From an uncultured Psychroserpens sp. (GTDB taxonomy: Bacteria; Bacteroidota; Bacteroidia; Flavobacteriales; Flavobacteriaceae), in the NCBI RefSeq assembly GCF_947500255.1, contig NZ_CANMRL010000003.1:496001-560000 (forward strand): 64,000 bases of DNA, written 5' to 3'. Under the pieces are notes generated by a model. It did not search any database. It was not told the origin of the DNA and saw only the letters and a list, made by a program, of their open reading frames with translations. This document shows, in pieces, positions 1 through 7,853 of this stretch. The translations under genes and the position numbers were made by a program. The stretch's first letter is position 1; each line of letters opens with the position of its first letter.

Positions 1-1
1 A

Positions 2-211
2 TTTCATAAAAAGATCTCTAAGCGCACACAAGCTTTGTGTTACCAAGCTTTTTTTAATACCATATGGCAAAAACCATGGTTAGAAGGTGTGCATTTATGG
101 GAATGGCAATCGTCTAGCAATGATAGCGATGGTAATAATAATGCCTTTGTGGTTCAAGGAAAACCAGCGCTTAATGTGATTGCCAAGGAGTTTAAAAAAG
201 TAATCGACTAG
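2..211 (+). CDS. C-terminal fragment of a glycoside hydrolase, GH113-like (5' end outside window)
   Basis: Open from the window edge to TAG at 209-211, 69 residues. The fragment contains a Trp-rich stretch (NTIWQKPWLEGVHLWEWQ) followed by GKPALNVIAKEFKK. This resembles the last strand and helix of a TIM-barrel glycosidase of the GH113-like type found in Flavobacteriaceae, where the final aromatic cluster lines the active site. Only the C-terminus is visible, so the substrate cannot be judged and the family assignment is recognition by eye. It converges with the ccsBA gene, whose stop lies 12 bases downstream, and no terminator hairpin is visible between them. Confidence 0.5.
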   Translation, partial: FHKKISKRTQALCYQAFFNTIWQKPWLEGVHLWEWQSSSNDSDGNNNAFVVQGKPALNVIAKEFKKVID

Positions 212-222
212 TAAAACCCTAT

Positions 223-3200
223 TTATTTTCTGTAATACTTTGCGTATTTGCGGTACGCTAAGAATCCAAGAAGTGCAACTACACCTACTGCAATGGCAAT
301 ATATTGATAACTTAAGATTTGTTGTCCGCTTTGGTACGAATGCAGTCCAGAGAGGTAGAAATTCACACCAAAATAGGTAAACAATATAAATGAAAATGAA
401 ATGATTGATGCGAGATTAAATCCGTAACGACCACGAAGTCCAGGGATTAATCGCATATGAATCACAAACGCATAAGCCATAATACTAATTAATGCCCAAG
501 TTTCTTTTGGGTCCCAGCCCCAATAGCGTCCCCAACTTTCATTGGCCCACATACCTCCAAGGAAGTTTCCAATGGTTAACATCACCAAACCAACTGTTAA
601 GGCCATTTCATTTATAATGGTAAGTTCTTTAATATTGAGTAACATTTTGTCCTTATTAGAACTTGTAGTAAAAGCCATAAGTAGTAATACTGTTATTCCT
701 AGAATCATTCCTAAAGCAAATGGTCCATAACTCGCTACAATTACAGCAACGTGAATCATTAACCAGTAGCTATCTAAAACAGGTTGTAGGTTCGCAATAG
801 CAGGATCCATCCAGTTCCAATGAGCAACCATTAAGATCATAGAAGTCACGAATGCTCCAGCTGCGGTCGTTAAATACGACGTATTTTTTCCCAAAAAAAT
901 GCCTTTAAGAATGGAAATAAAATTAGAGCTTACAGAATTGGACAATAGTAAGCCAAACAACATTGTAGCCCATGCCACGTAAATCATCGATTCATAAGCA
1001 TCACTCCAAGGTGCATGCCCTGAGATATACCAACGTACAATTAAACCTGCAGTATGTAATAAGAACAATCCTAAAATAGTATAACCTAATACTTTAACAC
1101 TAACATCAACAAACTTGCTCTTGCTACTAAATATTTGAACAATTATTAAAATGAACAATACAGTACCAGCATACATGTACCAGCTAAATAACTTCTTAAA
1201 GATGTCATACTTATTGTATAATATCTCTGTTTTTATCTTGTCATCGGTTAACATGACTTCACTACCTAATTTGGACTGACTACTTTTAAATCCGATCAAT
1301 AATTTATCCGCCAACTCAAAGTTTCCAGATTGTTTGGCCTTATAGAGTTCCCCTAAATAGAAACCAAAACTGTTTTGGATATATTTTCCGTAGATAGAAT
1401 CTTTAATTTGAGATTTGTACTGTTCATTATATTCTACTGGCGAGATCCATGTATTCTTCTCATCACCAGGAATAGGAAATATTTTAATCGAACGACCATC
1501 AAGTGTGTTAAATAACAAACTCATACGATCATAGGCTTCCTTGAATTCTTTCTGAAAACCGTTAGGCACTTCAGCCGCGTAGGCTTCTTCGAGGTAAGGC
1601 CCGAGCTTATTGCGACCATCGTCTGTTAGAAAATCGGTAATCGATACATACTTTTTATCTTTTGAAACACCAATGATATTTCTAATCGAATCTCCTTTTC
1701 GTTTTGGTAAATAGATAATTGGAACGTTATACCAAAATAACGGACTTTCCTGCATGGATAGTAACACCTGATTCGCATCAAACTCTTCGTAGTGATCGCT
1801 CTTACTTAGCTTACGAAGTACTTCAGAAGCAAAGGTATTCATTGGCATCATTCTCCCGCTATAATCCTGTATCACTAATTCTCCAAATTGATCAGAATGT
1901 GCTTTAGGTGCAATATTAGCTCTAATTACAGAATCAATAGTAGCTTTTGTTGGACGTTGTATTTTCGTTTGTGTATTTGTTGTACTTGGACCATGATCAT
2001 GACCATCGTGTTCCGAATGTTCCTCTTGTGCAAAACCAAATAATCCAAAACAGAGTAAGGCCACTGTAAGCATCTTAGACCTCTCTTCTTTTACTTTTCT
2101 CAGCTTTTTCTTTAAATCTGCGAAGCGCGTATTACGATCAAATAAAATCGCCATTAAGCCAAAGTATAAAAGCATGTATCCAAAATAAGTCACCCAAGTT
2201 CCCCATTGATCATGGTTTACTGAAAGCTTAGTTCCTTTTTCATCGGGATAAAAACTCGCCTGAAAGAAACGATAGCCACCTTCATCTAAGATATTATTCA
2301 TGAAGATGTGGTAATCATAAGCCTCTTCATTTGGTTTCTCAACAGTGACTTCACTAGCAAATGCTGAAAAGTTATCTTCTGTACCAGGATAACGTTCGGC
2401 TATAAAATCGTTGAGTTTTATACTGAATGGTAATTCTTTAACAATAGATCCATACTTTACAGCAACATCTAAACCACCAAGATTTACTTGCTCAAATCGG
2501 CCATTAACGTATTGTCCGCCTAAAAGGTTTAAGGTTTTGGTTTCGCCATTAGCTGTGACATCGACAACGATGCCATCTTCTCTACTTCTTAATAGTTGAG
2601 ATTTTTTAACTACACCAAATTTTCCTTGCATGACTGGATTTGGAAATACCATAGCCATATTACCAATTTGATAACGTGATCTCAAGGCTAATGGCTGTAT
2701 CGAATCTTTAATGAGTTTCCCTGTGGCCTGAGTTGCCATGGTCATGTAGTCGCCTTCAAAAGGAGACTCTATAAAAATTTGGTTGCCTTGCGTCGTAATA
2801 TTAATTGCACCATTCTTAGGATTATTCAACGTAAAAGCCACATTATGAATGAGTGCTTCATCGCCATCTTTTATAAAATGACTATGAGATGCTTCATTAC
2901 CCGCTTCTACTAATTTTAAGTAACGATCACCTTCATCTCCTGGAATGATATCTAATTCGGCATCTTTGACAAACTTCTTCACTTTAATAGAAACTGGCGT
3001 GCCATTGTAATCAGTATTGATCTCAAAATCATTATCTAAACGTTCTGAAAAGTCAACACGCTCTTGTTCCACACGACGTTGCTGTTGTCCGTCAACAACC
3101 AGATCACCATCAACAAATGCTGTGATGTAAATATCTCGTGTGAGGTAGGTGTTTTGAGTTTCCCCTTCTCTAATTGGCATCCACCCTTCAAAACCTATAT

Positions 3201-3501
3201 ATCTTGTAATTCCGGCACCTATCAGAATAAAAATAAACGCTAAATGTAAGATTAGTGTTGCCCATTTTTCTTTTCTGAGTAGTCTGTATCTAAAGATATT
3301 TCCGATGAAATTAATCATAAAAAGTACCATAATGGCTTCAAACCACCAGGCATTATAAATGTAATGTCTTGTATATGGTGTTGGCGATGTTTCTTGACCA
3401 GCGTCTAAAAACGTACCTGTTATCATAGCAACAGCATAAACAATAAATAAAATACCAGTAAGACGTGTAGAAAAGAGAATGTTAGCAAGTTTCTTTTGCA
3501 T
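223..3501 (-). CDS. ccsBA: Fused cytochrome c biogenesis protein CcsB-CcsA (ResB/CcsA, system II haem lyase)
   Basis: Membrane protein of 1092 residues that exports haem and attaches it to CXXCH apocytochromes c. The N-terminal ResB half has membrane helices near residues 10-95, then a large periplasmic domain to about residue 440, then another helix. The C-terminal CcsA half has several helices and the tryptophan-rich WWD motif (WGRYWGWDPKETW, about residues 990-1002) that binds haem. Between the halves is a second signal-like hydrophobic stretch followed by a His/Asp/Glu-rich segment (about residues 490-505). An upstream TTG (3529-3531) is in frame, but it lies inside a TATCTTTG promoter box, so ATG at 3499-3501 is preferred. 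The fusion is normal for Bacteroidota. It implies c-type cytochromes and respiratory electron transport. Confidence 0.93.
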   Translation of the reverse strand: MQKKLANILFSTRLTGILFIVYAVAMITGTFLDAGQETSPTPYTRHYIYNAWWFEAIMVLFMINFIGNIFRYRLLRKEKWATLILHLAFIFILIGAGITRYIGFEGWMPIREGETQNTYLTRDIYITAFVDGDLVVDGQQQRRVEQERVDFSERLDNDFEINTDYNGTPVSIKVKKFVKDAELDIIPGDEGDRYLKLVEAGNEASHSHFIKDGDEALIHNVAFTLNNPKNGAINITTQGNQIFIESPFEGDYMTMATQATGKLIKDSIQPLALRSRYQIGNMAMVFPNPVMQGKFGVVKKSQLLRSREDGIVVDVTANGETKTLNLLGGQYVNGRFEQVNLGGLDVAVKYGSIVKELPFSIKLNDFIAERYPGTEDNFSAFASEVTVEKPNEEAYDYHIFMNNILDEGGYRFFQASFYPDEKGTKLSVNHDQWGTWVTYFGYMLLYFGLMAILFDRNTRFADLKKKLRKVKEERSKMLTVALLCFGLFGFAQEEHSEHDGHDHGPSTTNTQTKIQRPTKATIDSVIRANIAPKAHSDQFGELVIQDYSGRMMPMNTFASEVLRKLSKSDHYEEFDANQVLLSMQESPLFWYNVPIIYLPKRKGDSIRNIIGVSKDKKYVSITDFLTDDGRNKLGPYLEEAYAAEVPNGFQKEFKEAYDRMSLLFNTLDGRSIKIFPIPGDEKNTWISPVEYNEQYKSQIKDSIYGKYIQNSFGFYLGELYKAKQSGNFELADKLLIGFKSSQSKLGSEVMLTDDKIKTEILYNKYDIFKKLFSWYMYAGTVLFILIIVQIFSSKSKFVDVSVKVLGYTILGLFLLHTAGLIVRWYISGHAPWSDAYESMIYVAWATMLFGLLLSNSVSSNFISILKGIFLGKNTSYLTTAAGAFVTSMILMVAHWNWMDPAIANLQPVLDSYWLMIHVAVIVASYGPFALGMILGITVLLLMAFTTSSNKDKMLLNIKELTIINEMALTVGLVMLTIGNFLGGMWANESWGRYWGWDPKETWALISIMAYAFVIHMRLIPGLRGRYGFNLASIISFSFILFTYFGVNFYLSGLHSYQSGQQILSYQYIAIAVGVVALLGFLAYRKYAKYYRK

Positions 3502-3528
3502 AGCAAGAAGGCTTATTTTTTTGTTGTG

Positions 3529-3536
3529 CAAAGATA
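3529..3536 (-). promoter_or_regulatory. -7 promoter box of ccsBA (TATCTTTG)
   Basis: Reads TATCTTTG on the minus strand, an exact match to the Bacteroidota -7 consensus TAnnTTTG, 27 bases before the ATG at 3501. No TTG is seen at the expected -33 distance, so the promoter is half-supported. It overlaps the in-frame TTG codon and argues against that TTG as a start. Confidence 0.55.
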
Positions 3537-3599
3537 ACCAATTTAGTTCGTTTAGACTTGGAGAATTGACACCAAAAATGTGTTAAATAAAAACAAGCA

Positions 3600-4004
3600 T
3601 TAATTAGCCTGTCTAGCTTCAAAAATTTTGAGATATATAAAAGTTCCCATTTTTCTAGATCTGCGTTTGGCATTCTCGGTAACTTCACCAGTAAACAGTT
3701 CATCTAAAGTCTCATACCAAAGGTTGAGCCAGATACCAAAATGAAGTTCTGTAATGCTATTATCAAATTGTTGATCTACCTTTATGTGCACTTCTAATGG
3801 ATTGCCATAGTATTTCTCTTCGAGCTTTCGAGTCATAAATAAACTCGTTTCCCAAAAAGTTGTTAATCGCTGTAAGTGTGCATCCCAATCCTTTATCGTA
3901 TCATTAAAAAAAGGTCCTAATACATCATTCGCTCTTACTTTTTCATAAAACGTAGTTACCAATAAAAATATATCGTCTCTCGTATGAATGTCTTTCTGTG
4001 CCAT
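3600..4004 (-). CDS. Group III truncated haemoglobin
   Basis: Small globin of 134 residues that binds haem and handles O2, NO or related ligands in the cytoplasm. Typical group III features are an N-terminal helix ending in GPFFN, a Trp/Phe-rich E-helix region (TTFWETSLF), GNPLEVH with a candidate proximal His73, and HFGIWLNLW. Length fits the family (about 120-135). ATG at 4002-4004 is chosen; an in-frame TTG six bases upstream is part of a TATCTTTG promoter box. That box ends only three bases before the ATG, so the mRNA may be leaderless. Neighbours are ccsBA and a Crp/Fnr-type regulator, a respiratory/redox setting. The physiological ligand cannot be read from sequence. Confidence 0.88.
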   Translation of the reverse strand: MAQKDIHTRDDIFLLVTTFYEKVRANDVLGPFFNDTIKDWDAHLQRLTTFWETSLFMTRKLEEKYYGNPLEVHIKVDQQFDNSITELHFGIWLNLWYETLDELFTGEVTENAKRRSRKMGTFIYLKIFEARQAN

Positions 4005-4007
4005 AAT

Positions 4008-4015
4008 CAAAGATA
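4008..4015 (-). promoter_or_regulatory. -7 promoter box of the globin gene, abutting the start codon
   Basis: TATCTTTG on the minus strand, exact TAnnTTTG match. Only ATT separates it from the globin ATG, so a transcript starting 3-7 bases downstream would begin at or inside the start codon. No -33 TTG is seen at standard spacing. Confidence 0.5.
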
Positions 4016-4019
4016 GTAT

Positions 4020-4304
4020 TTATAATACAGGATATGTAAGTAGTAATACAATGTTAGTTACCAAACTAATGATGAGCAAATTAAAGATCCATTTCTTCTT
4101 TAATTGTGCCATAATGGAAGCATTATAACACATACAAACAATAGTACATAAGGTAACTCTAATTAATGAACTTGTACTGTAAGGCATTTGTGTTAAATAG
4201 AAAATAGAGATAGAACCTAAACAACTCTGCAAAATGATACTAAGAGGAACATACAAGATTAAATTCTCTTTAAAATCTGTTAACCATTTGTTGTAAAGTG
4301 TCAT
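4020..4304 (-). CDS. Small integral membrane protein of unknown function
   Basis: 94 residues with three predicted membrane segments: about residues 14-37 (LILYVPLSIILQ...), 48-70 (including CTIVCMCYNAS) and 72-94 (WIFNLLIISLV...). The middle segment carries Cys residues at CTIVCMC, close enough to be noticed but not a known metal motif. ATG at 4302-4304 follows an A-rich stretch and is preferred over an in-frame TTG at 4331. It is divergent from the Crp/Fnr-type gene, with 74 bases between start codons, and upstream of the globin on the same strand (gap 15), so it may be co-transcribed with the globin. No family is recognised. Confidence 0.6.
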   Translation of the reverse strand: MTLYNKWLTDFKENLILYVPLSIILQSCLGSISIFYLTQMPYSTSSLIRVTLCTIVCMCYNASIMAQLKKKWIFNLLIISLVTNIVLLLTYPVL

Positions 4305-4322
4305 CTTTTTTTGTTTAAATTG

Positions 4323-4351
4323 TTGACACAAAATTGTTACAATTATCTTTG
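4323..4351 (+). promoter_or_regulatory. Promoter of the Crp/Fnr-type gene (TTG-N18-TATCTTTG)
   Basis: TTG at 4323-4325 and TATCTTTG at 4344-4351 are separated by 18 bases, matching the Bacteroidota housekeeping promoter. The start codon at 4379 leaves a leader of about 20 bases. Confidence 0.75.
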
Positions 4352-4356
4352 TTCTT

Positions 4357-4374
4357 TTATGATTGAAATCATAA
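4357..4374 (+). promoter_or_regulatory. Palindrome TTATGAT-TGAA-ATCATAA, candidate Crp/Fnr operator
   Basis: Perfect 7-base inverted repeat with a 4-base spacer, lying between the -7 box (ends 4351) and the ATG (4379) of the Crp/Fnr-type gene. The half-site GAT-N4-ATC has the spacing of FNR sites (TTGAT-N4-ATCAA). Its position over the transcript start suggests autorepression. That reading is inference. Confidence 0.55.
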
Positions 4375-4378
4375 GCCT

Positions 4379-4969
4379 ATGATCCCTGTAGAATTATTAG
4401 AAACTTATAACGCTAAGCTCAAAACGTACACTAAAGACGCTACTATTTTTGAAGAATTAGATACGCCGAGATTTTACTATCAAATTAATTCGGGAAGCGT
4501 AAAAATGATCAATCTATCTGAAGACGGTAAAGAGTTTGCTCAAGGTATTTTTTACGATGGCAATGCTTTTGGTGAGCCGCCTTTGTTTGGTGATTTTAAG
4601 TATCCAGCTACAGCATTATGTGTGCAAGATTCTTCCATTTACATTTTACCAAAAGACACATTCTTTGATTTACTTAAAGCGCATCCAGATATTCACTTAA
4701 ACTTTACAAAATTGCTTTGTAAGCGTATGATATATAAAGCCAAAATCATGAAAGAAGTGTCTATTCATCCTCCAGAACATCGCATCATGACTTTACTTGA
4801 GCACTTAAAAAACAACTTCGGAAATGAGATGCAGGACTATGAAGTCGAGTTGACCAGACAAGATATTTCAAATCTTACAGGTTTGCGTGTTGAAACGGTT
4901 ATTAGATCCATAAAGAAACTAGAAAAAAACAATAAATTAAGTATACGAGACCGAAAAGTATATCTCTAA
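4379..4969 (+). CDS. Crp/Fnr family transcription regulator
   Basis: 196 residues. An N-terminal cyclic-nucleotide-type beta-roll (about 20-115) includes FGEPPLFGDFKYPATAL; the phosphate-binding Arg of true cAMP receptors is missing (Tyr-Pro instead), so cAMP binding is doubtful. There is no N-terminal Cys cluster as in FNR. A C-terminal winged helix (about 150-196) has the recognition helix GLRVETVIRSIKKLEK, keeping the Glu and Arg used by this family to read half-sites. The gene follows a good promoter and a palindrome of FNR-like spacing, suggesting autoregulation. The nearby globin and cytochrome c maturation genes make a role in respiration or NO/O2 response plausible but unproven. Confidence 0.9.
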   Translation: MIPVELLETYNAKLKTYTKDATIFEELDTPRFYYQINSGSVKMINLSEDGKEFAQGIFYDGNAFGEPPLFGDFKYPATALCVQDSSIYILPKDTFFDLLKAHPDIHLNFTKLLCKRMIYKAKIMKEVSIHPPEHRIMTLLEHLKNNFGNEMQDYEVELTRQDISNLTGLRVETVIRSIKKLEKNNKLSIRDRKVYL

Positions 4970-4989
4970 ATTATCCTTATTTTAGCAGC

Positions 4990-5748
4990 ATGATTTCAGT
5001 AGTGATTTTAGGAGCAGGTAATGTTGCTCATCATTTATATAAAGCATTTGTTTCTTCGGAAACCGTTAGCGTTAAGCAACGTTATAATCGACATATCAAG
5101 TCTTTAGAAGCATATAAAACAGACGTTGCTATTACAGATGACCTGAATCAGCTTGTTGAAGCAGATATCTACATTATTGCGGTTAGCGATGATGCCATTG
5201 CAGAACTTTCTGAACAACTACCCTTTGAAAATCGTTTTGTTGTTCACACTTCTGGAAGTGTAAGCGCTTATGATCTGGATAAAAAGAACAGACGTGGTGT
5301 GTTTTATCCATTACAAACCTTTTCTAAATCGGCTAGTATTGATTTCACTCAAGTACCAATTTGTTTAGAAACCTTAATGAAGAAAGATTATATGGCACTT
5401 AAAAATCTGGCAACAGCTATAAGTACCATTACAAAACGTGTTAACAGTGACCAACGCGCAGCCTTGCATCTAGCTGCTGTGTTTGTCAATAATTTTACGA
5501 ATCAGTTGTATCGCGTCGCCCATGAAATTACAGAATCACAAGGAGCAGAGTTTGATTTACTAAAACCACTTATACTAGAGACAGCTAACAAAGTACAAGA
5601 CCATTCACCTTATAAGGCACAAACTGGTCCGGCAAAACGCAACGATAAAAAAACAATCAAGCGGCATTTAAAGTTACTTGATAACGAACACCATAAAGAT
5701 CTATACAAGCTATTAACCGCTTCAATAAAAAACACACATGGACGATAA
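4990..5748 (+). CDS. Rossmann-fold protein with DUF2520 domain
   Basis: 252 residues. The N-terminus shows a dinucleotide-binding GAGNVAHHL glycine loop, and the C-terminal half carries the helical DUF2520 domain (AAVFVNNFTNQLYRVA). It resembles F420/NADP-dependent reductases (ProC-like), but no substrate is known. First gene of a tight operon; it overlaps the KdsC-type gene by 11 bases. A TATTTTAG-like sequence just upstream may be a weak -7 box. This gene order (DUF2520, KdsC, UbiA-type, Maf) is familiar from Flavobacteriaceae. Confidence 0.85.
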   Translation: MISVVILGAGNVAHHLYKAFVSSETVSVKQRYNRHIKSLEAYKTDVAITDDLNQLVEADIYIIAVSDDAIAELSEQLPFENRFVVHTSGSVSAYDLDKKNRRGVFYPLQTFSKSASIDFTQVPICLETLMKKDYMALKNLATAISTITKRVNSDQRAALHLAAVFVNNFTNQLYRVAHEITESQGAEFDLLKPLILETANKVQDHSPYKAQTGPAKRNDKKTIKRHLKLLDNEHHKDLYKLLTASIKNTHGR

Positions 5749-6268
5749 AAGTTATAAAGAATACTTAGAAGATATAAGCACTTTCATTTTTGATGTTGAT
5801 GGTGTTCTTACCGATGGTACTGTAACCGTTATGACTAATGGAGACATGCTGAGACGCATGAATATTAAAGACGGTTATGCCCTTAAAACTGCTAAAGATG
5901 CTGGATTTAAGATATGTATTATTTCTGGTGGTAGTAACCTAGGTGTTCAAAAACGTTTGGAAGGTTTAGGTATTACAGATATTTATTTAGGAGCACACCA
6001 AAAGGTTAATCAATTTAACGACTATCTATCGCAAAACAATATTGACACAAAAAATGTGTTGTATATGGGTGATGATATTCCTGATATTCCTGTAATGAAA
6101 TTAGTAGGTTTAGCGTGTTGCCCACAAGACGCTGCCATTGAAGTCAAAGGTATTAGTCAATACATTTCTCATAAAAATGGTGGAAAAGGTGCTGTTAGAG
6201 ATATCATCGAGCAAGTCATGAAAGTTCAAGGCAAATGGGACGGAAACTTTGATGCGAAATACGATTAA
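5738..6268 (+). CDS. kdsC: KdsC/YrbI-family HAD phosphatase (KDO-8-phosphate phosphatase type)
   Basis: 176 residues of the C0-type HAD superfamily without a cap domain. Motif I is FDVDGVLTDG (residues about 14-23), motif II contains ISGG, and motif IV is MGDDIPD. These are the hallmarks of KdsC, which removes phosphate from 3-deoxy-D-manno-octulosonate 8-phosphate in lipopolysaccharide synthesis in the cytoplasm. Overlap with the preceding DUF2520 gene suggests translational coupling. A related sugar-acid phosphate substrate is possible. Confidence 0.88.
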   Translation: MDDKSYKEYLEDISTFIFDVDGVLTDGTVTVMTNGDMLRRMNIKDGYALKTAKDAGFKICIISGGSNLGVQKRLEGLGITDIYLGAHQKVNQFNDYLSQNNIDTKNVLYMGDDIPDIPVMKLVGLACCPQDAAIEVKGISQYISHKNGGKGAVRDIIEQVMKVQGKWDGNFDAKYD

Positions 6269-6303
6269 TTAAACAACACAACTAACCATACCTCTACTCT
6301 TTA

Positions 6304-7233
6304 ATGCAAAGCATTTTAAATCTTATTCGCTGGCAAAACTTGGTCATGATTATCATAGCGCAAGTCCTTATTAAATATGCTTTTTTTGAACATTTTAATG
6401 CCCTTACAGCTCTTGATACCTTACATTTTATAATTCTAGTTATTGCCACTATTTGTATTGCAGCAGCCGGAAATATCATTAATGACATTTACGATGTCGA
6501 AACCGATACAATTAACAAACCCGATAAGGTTCTTATTGGAAAGCAAATATCAGAAAAGCTCGCTTATAATCTGTTTTTCGCATTAAACATTATTGGTATA
6601 CTATTAAGCCTTTATTTATCACATAGTGTCGGGAAAAGTTCATTCTTTTCAATATTTGTCATGATTTCAATCGCTCTTTATATGTATGCCTCTTATTTAA
6701 AAGGCACAGTGCTTTTTGGAAATATTCTCATTTCATTTTTGGTCGCTATGAGTTTACTTGTGGTTGGTATATTCGATATATTACCCGTTATGGTTCCAGA
6801 GAACAAACCCCTCTTATCTCCATTTTTAGATAAGTTAATCGACTATGCCATTTTTGCATTTCTAATTAATTTGATTAGGGAAATCATTAAAGATATTCAG
6901 GATGTAGATGGTGATTATAAAGCAGGTATGAATACCTTACCTATTGCTTTAGGTCGAGATCGAGCTACAAAAATTGCTTTTGCTGTTAGTATGATTCCTA
7001 TTGGTGCTGTTATCTATTTTGTGATCACGTATCTGTATCAATATCAGGTAGCTATTGGCTATTTTTTACTATGCATCATTGCGCCTCTTATTTATGCAAC
7101 AATTAAGATTTTTGGAGCAGAACATCAACATCATTACAAACATATTAGTACTATTTATAAATTAATAATGCTCTTTGGCATCTTATCTTTGCTTCTCTAT
7201 CCTTTTATTATTAATTTAAACGGCAATGCTTAA
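6304..7233 (+). CDS. UbiA-superfamily prenyltransferase (geranylgeranylglycerol-phosphate geranylgeranyltransferase-like)
   Basis: 309 residues, mostly membrane helices. Two Asp-rich motifs needed for Mg-diphosphate binding are intact: NDIYDVETD (about 59-67) and KDIQDVDGD (about 196-204). Bacteroidota homologues are commonly named after the archaeal ether-lipid enzyme DGGGP synthase. Whether this one makes an ether lipid, a quinone or another prenylated product cannot be read here. It overlaps the Maf gene by 8 bases. No mevalonate or polyprenyl synthase gene is adjacent. Confidence 0.85.
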   Translation: MQSILNLIRWQNLVMIIIAQVLIKYAFFEHFNALTALDTLHFIILVIATICIAAAGNIINDIYDVETDTINKPDKVLIGKQISEKLAYNLFFALNIIGILLSLYLSHSVGKSSFFSIFVMISIALYMYASYLKGTVLFGNILISFLVAMSLLVVGIFDILPVMVPENKPLLSPFLDKLIDYAIFAFLINLIREIIKDIQDVDGDYKAGMNTLPIALGRDRATKIAFAVSMIPIGAVIYFVITYLYQYQVAIGYFLLCIIAPLIYATIKIFGAEHQHHYKHISTIYKLIMLFGILSLLLYPFIINLNGNA

Positions 7234-7813
7234 CACAAAACTAAATAACTTTAATATTATTCTGGCATCAGGTTCTCCTAGGCGTCAGCAATTTTTTAAA
7301 GATTTAGGACTCACTTTTGAAATTCGATTAAAACCGGTAAAAGAGGAATATCCAAACCGATTACATCACTTTGAAATTAGTGATTATCTGGCACAGCTTA
7401 AATCATTACCATTTAAAGATGAGTTAAATGATAATGATATCCTCATAACTAGTGATACTATTGTTTGGCATAATGATACAGCTCTTGGTAAACCGAGAAA
7501 TCACGACGATGCGTTTAACATGTTATCTTCTATGAGTGACACGTCTCATGAGGTTATTACATCGGTATGTTTTACCATGGCGAATTCTCAAAAAACAGTG
7601 AATGCTATTACCAAAGTCACATTTAAAGCTCTTTCTGAAAGTGAGATCAATTATTATATAGATACATACAAACCATTTGATAAAGCTGGTGCTTATGGTA
7701 TTCAAGAATGGATTGGTCAAATAGGTATTACCAACATAGAAGGTTCATATACTAATGTCGTTGGTTTGCCTACACACCTCGTTTATAAAACGTTAAACAG
7801 CATGGTTTTGTAA
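7226..7813 (+). CDS. maf: Maf-family nucleoside triphosphate pyrophosphatase
   Basis: 195 residues, the usual Maf length. The N-terminal substrate loop ASGSPRRQQFF (about residues 12-22), the catalytic TSDTIVW region and the KPFDKAGAYGIQEW stretch are all present, matching the YhdE-type subgroup that hydrolyses dTTP/UTP or modified nucleotides. Such enzymes clean the nucleotide pool and affect septum formation when overproduced. ATG overlaps the end of the prenyltransferase gene, so it is probably the last gene of the 4990-7813 operon. Confidence 0.92.
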   Translation: MLNTKLNNFNIILASGSPRRQQFFKDLGLTFEIRLKPVKEEYPNRLHHFEISDYLAQLKSLPFKDELNDNDILITSDTIVWHNDTALGKPRNHDDAFNMLSSMSDTSHEVITSVCFTMANSQKTVNAITKVTFKALSESEINYYIDTYKPFDKAGAYGIQEWIGQIGITNIEGSYTNVVGLPTHLVYKTLNSMVL

Positions 7814-7853
7814 AATTTCGGTTGTAATTTTATAATAACGTAAAATTATAGTC

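Noticed and set aside
3502-3531. TTG start giving CcsBA ten extra residues
   Set aside because: The TTG is part of a TATCTTTG -7 box; an ATG follows at 3501. The same reasoning moved the starts of the globin, pyrD and PIG-L genes.
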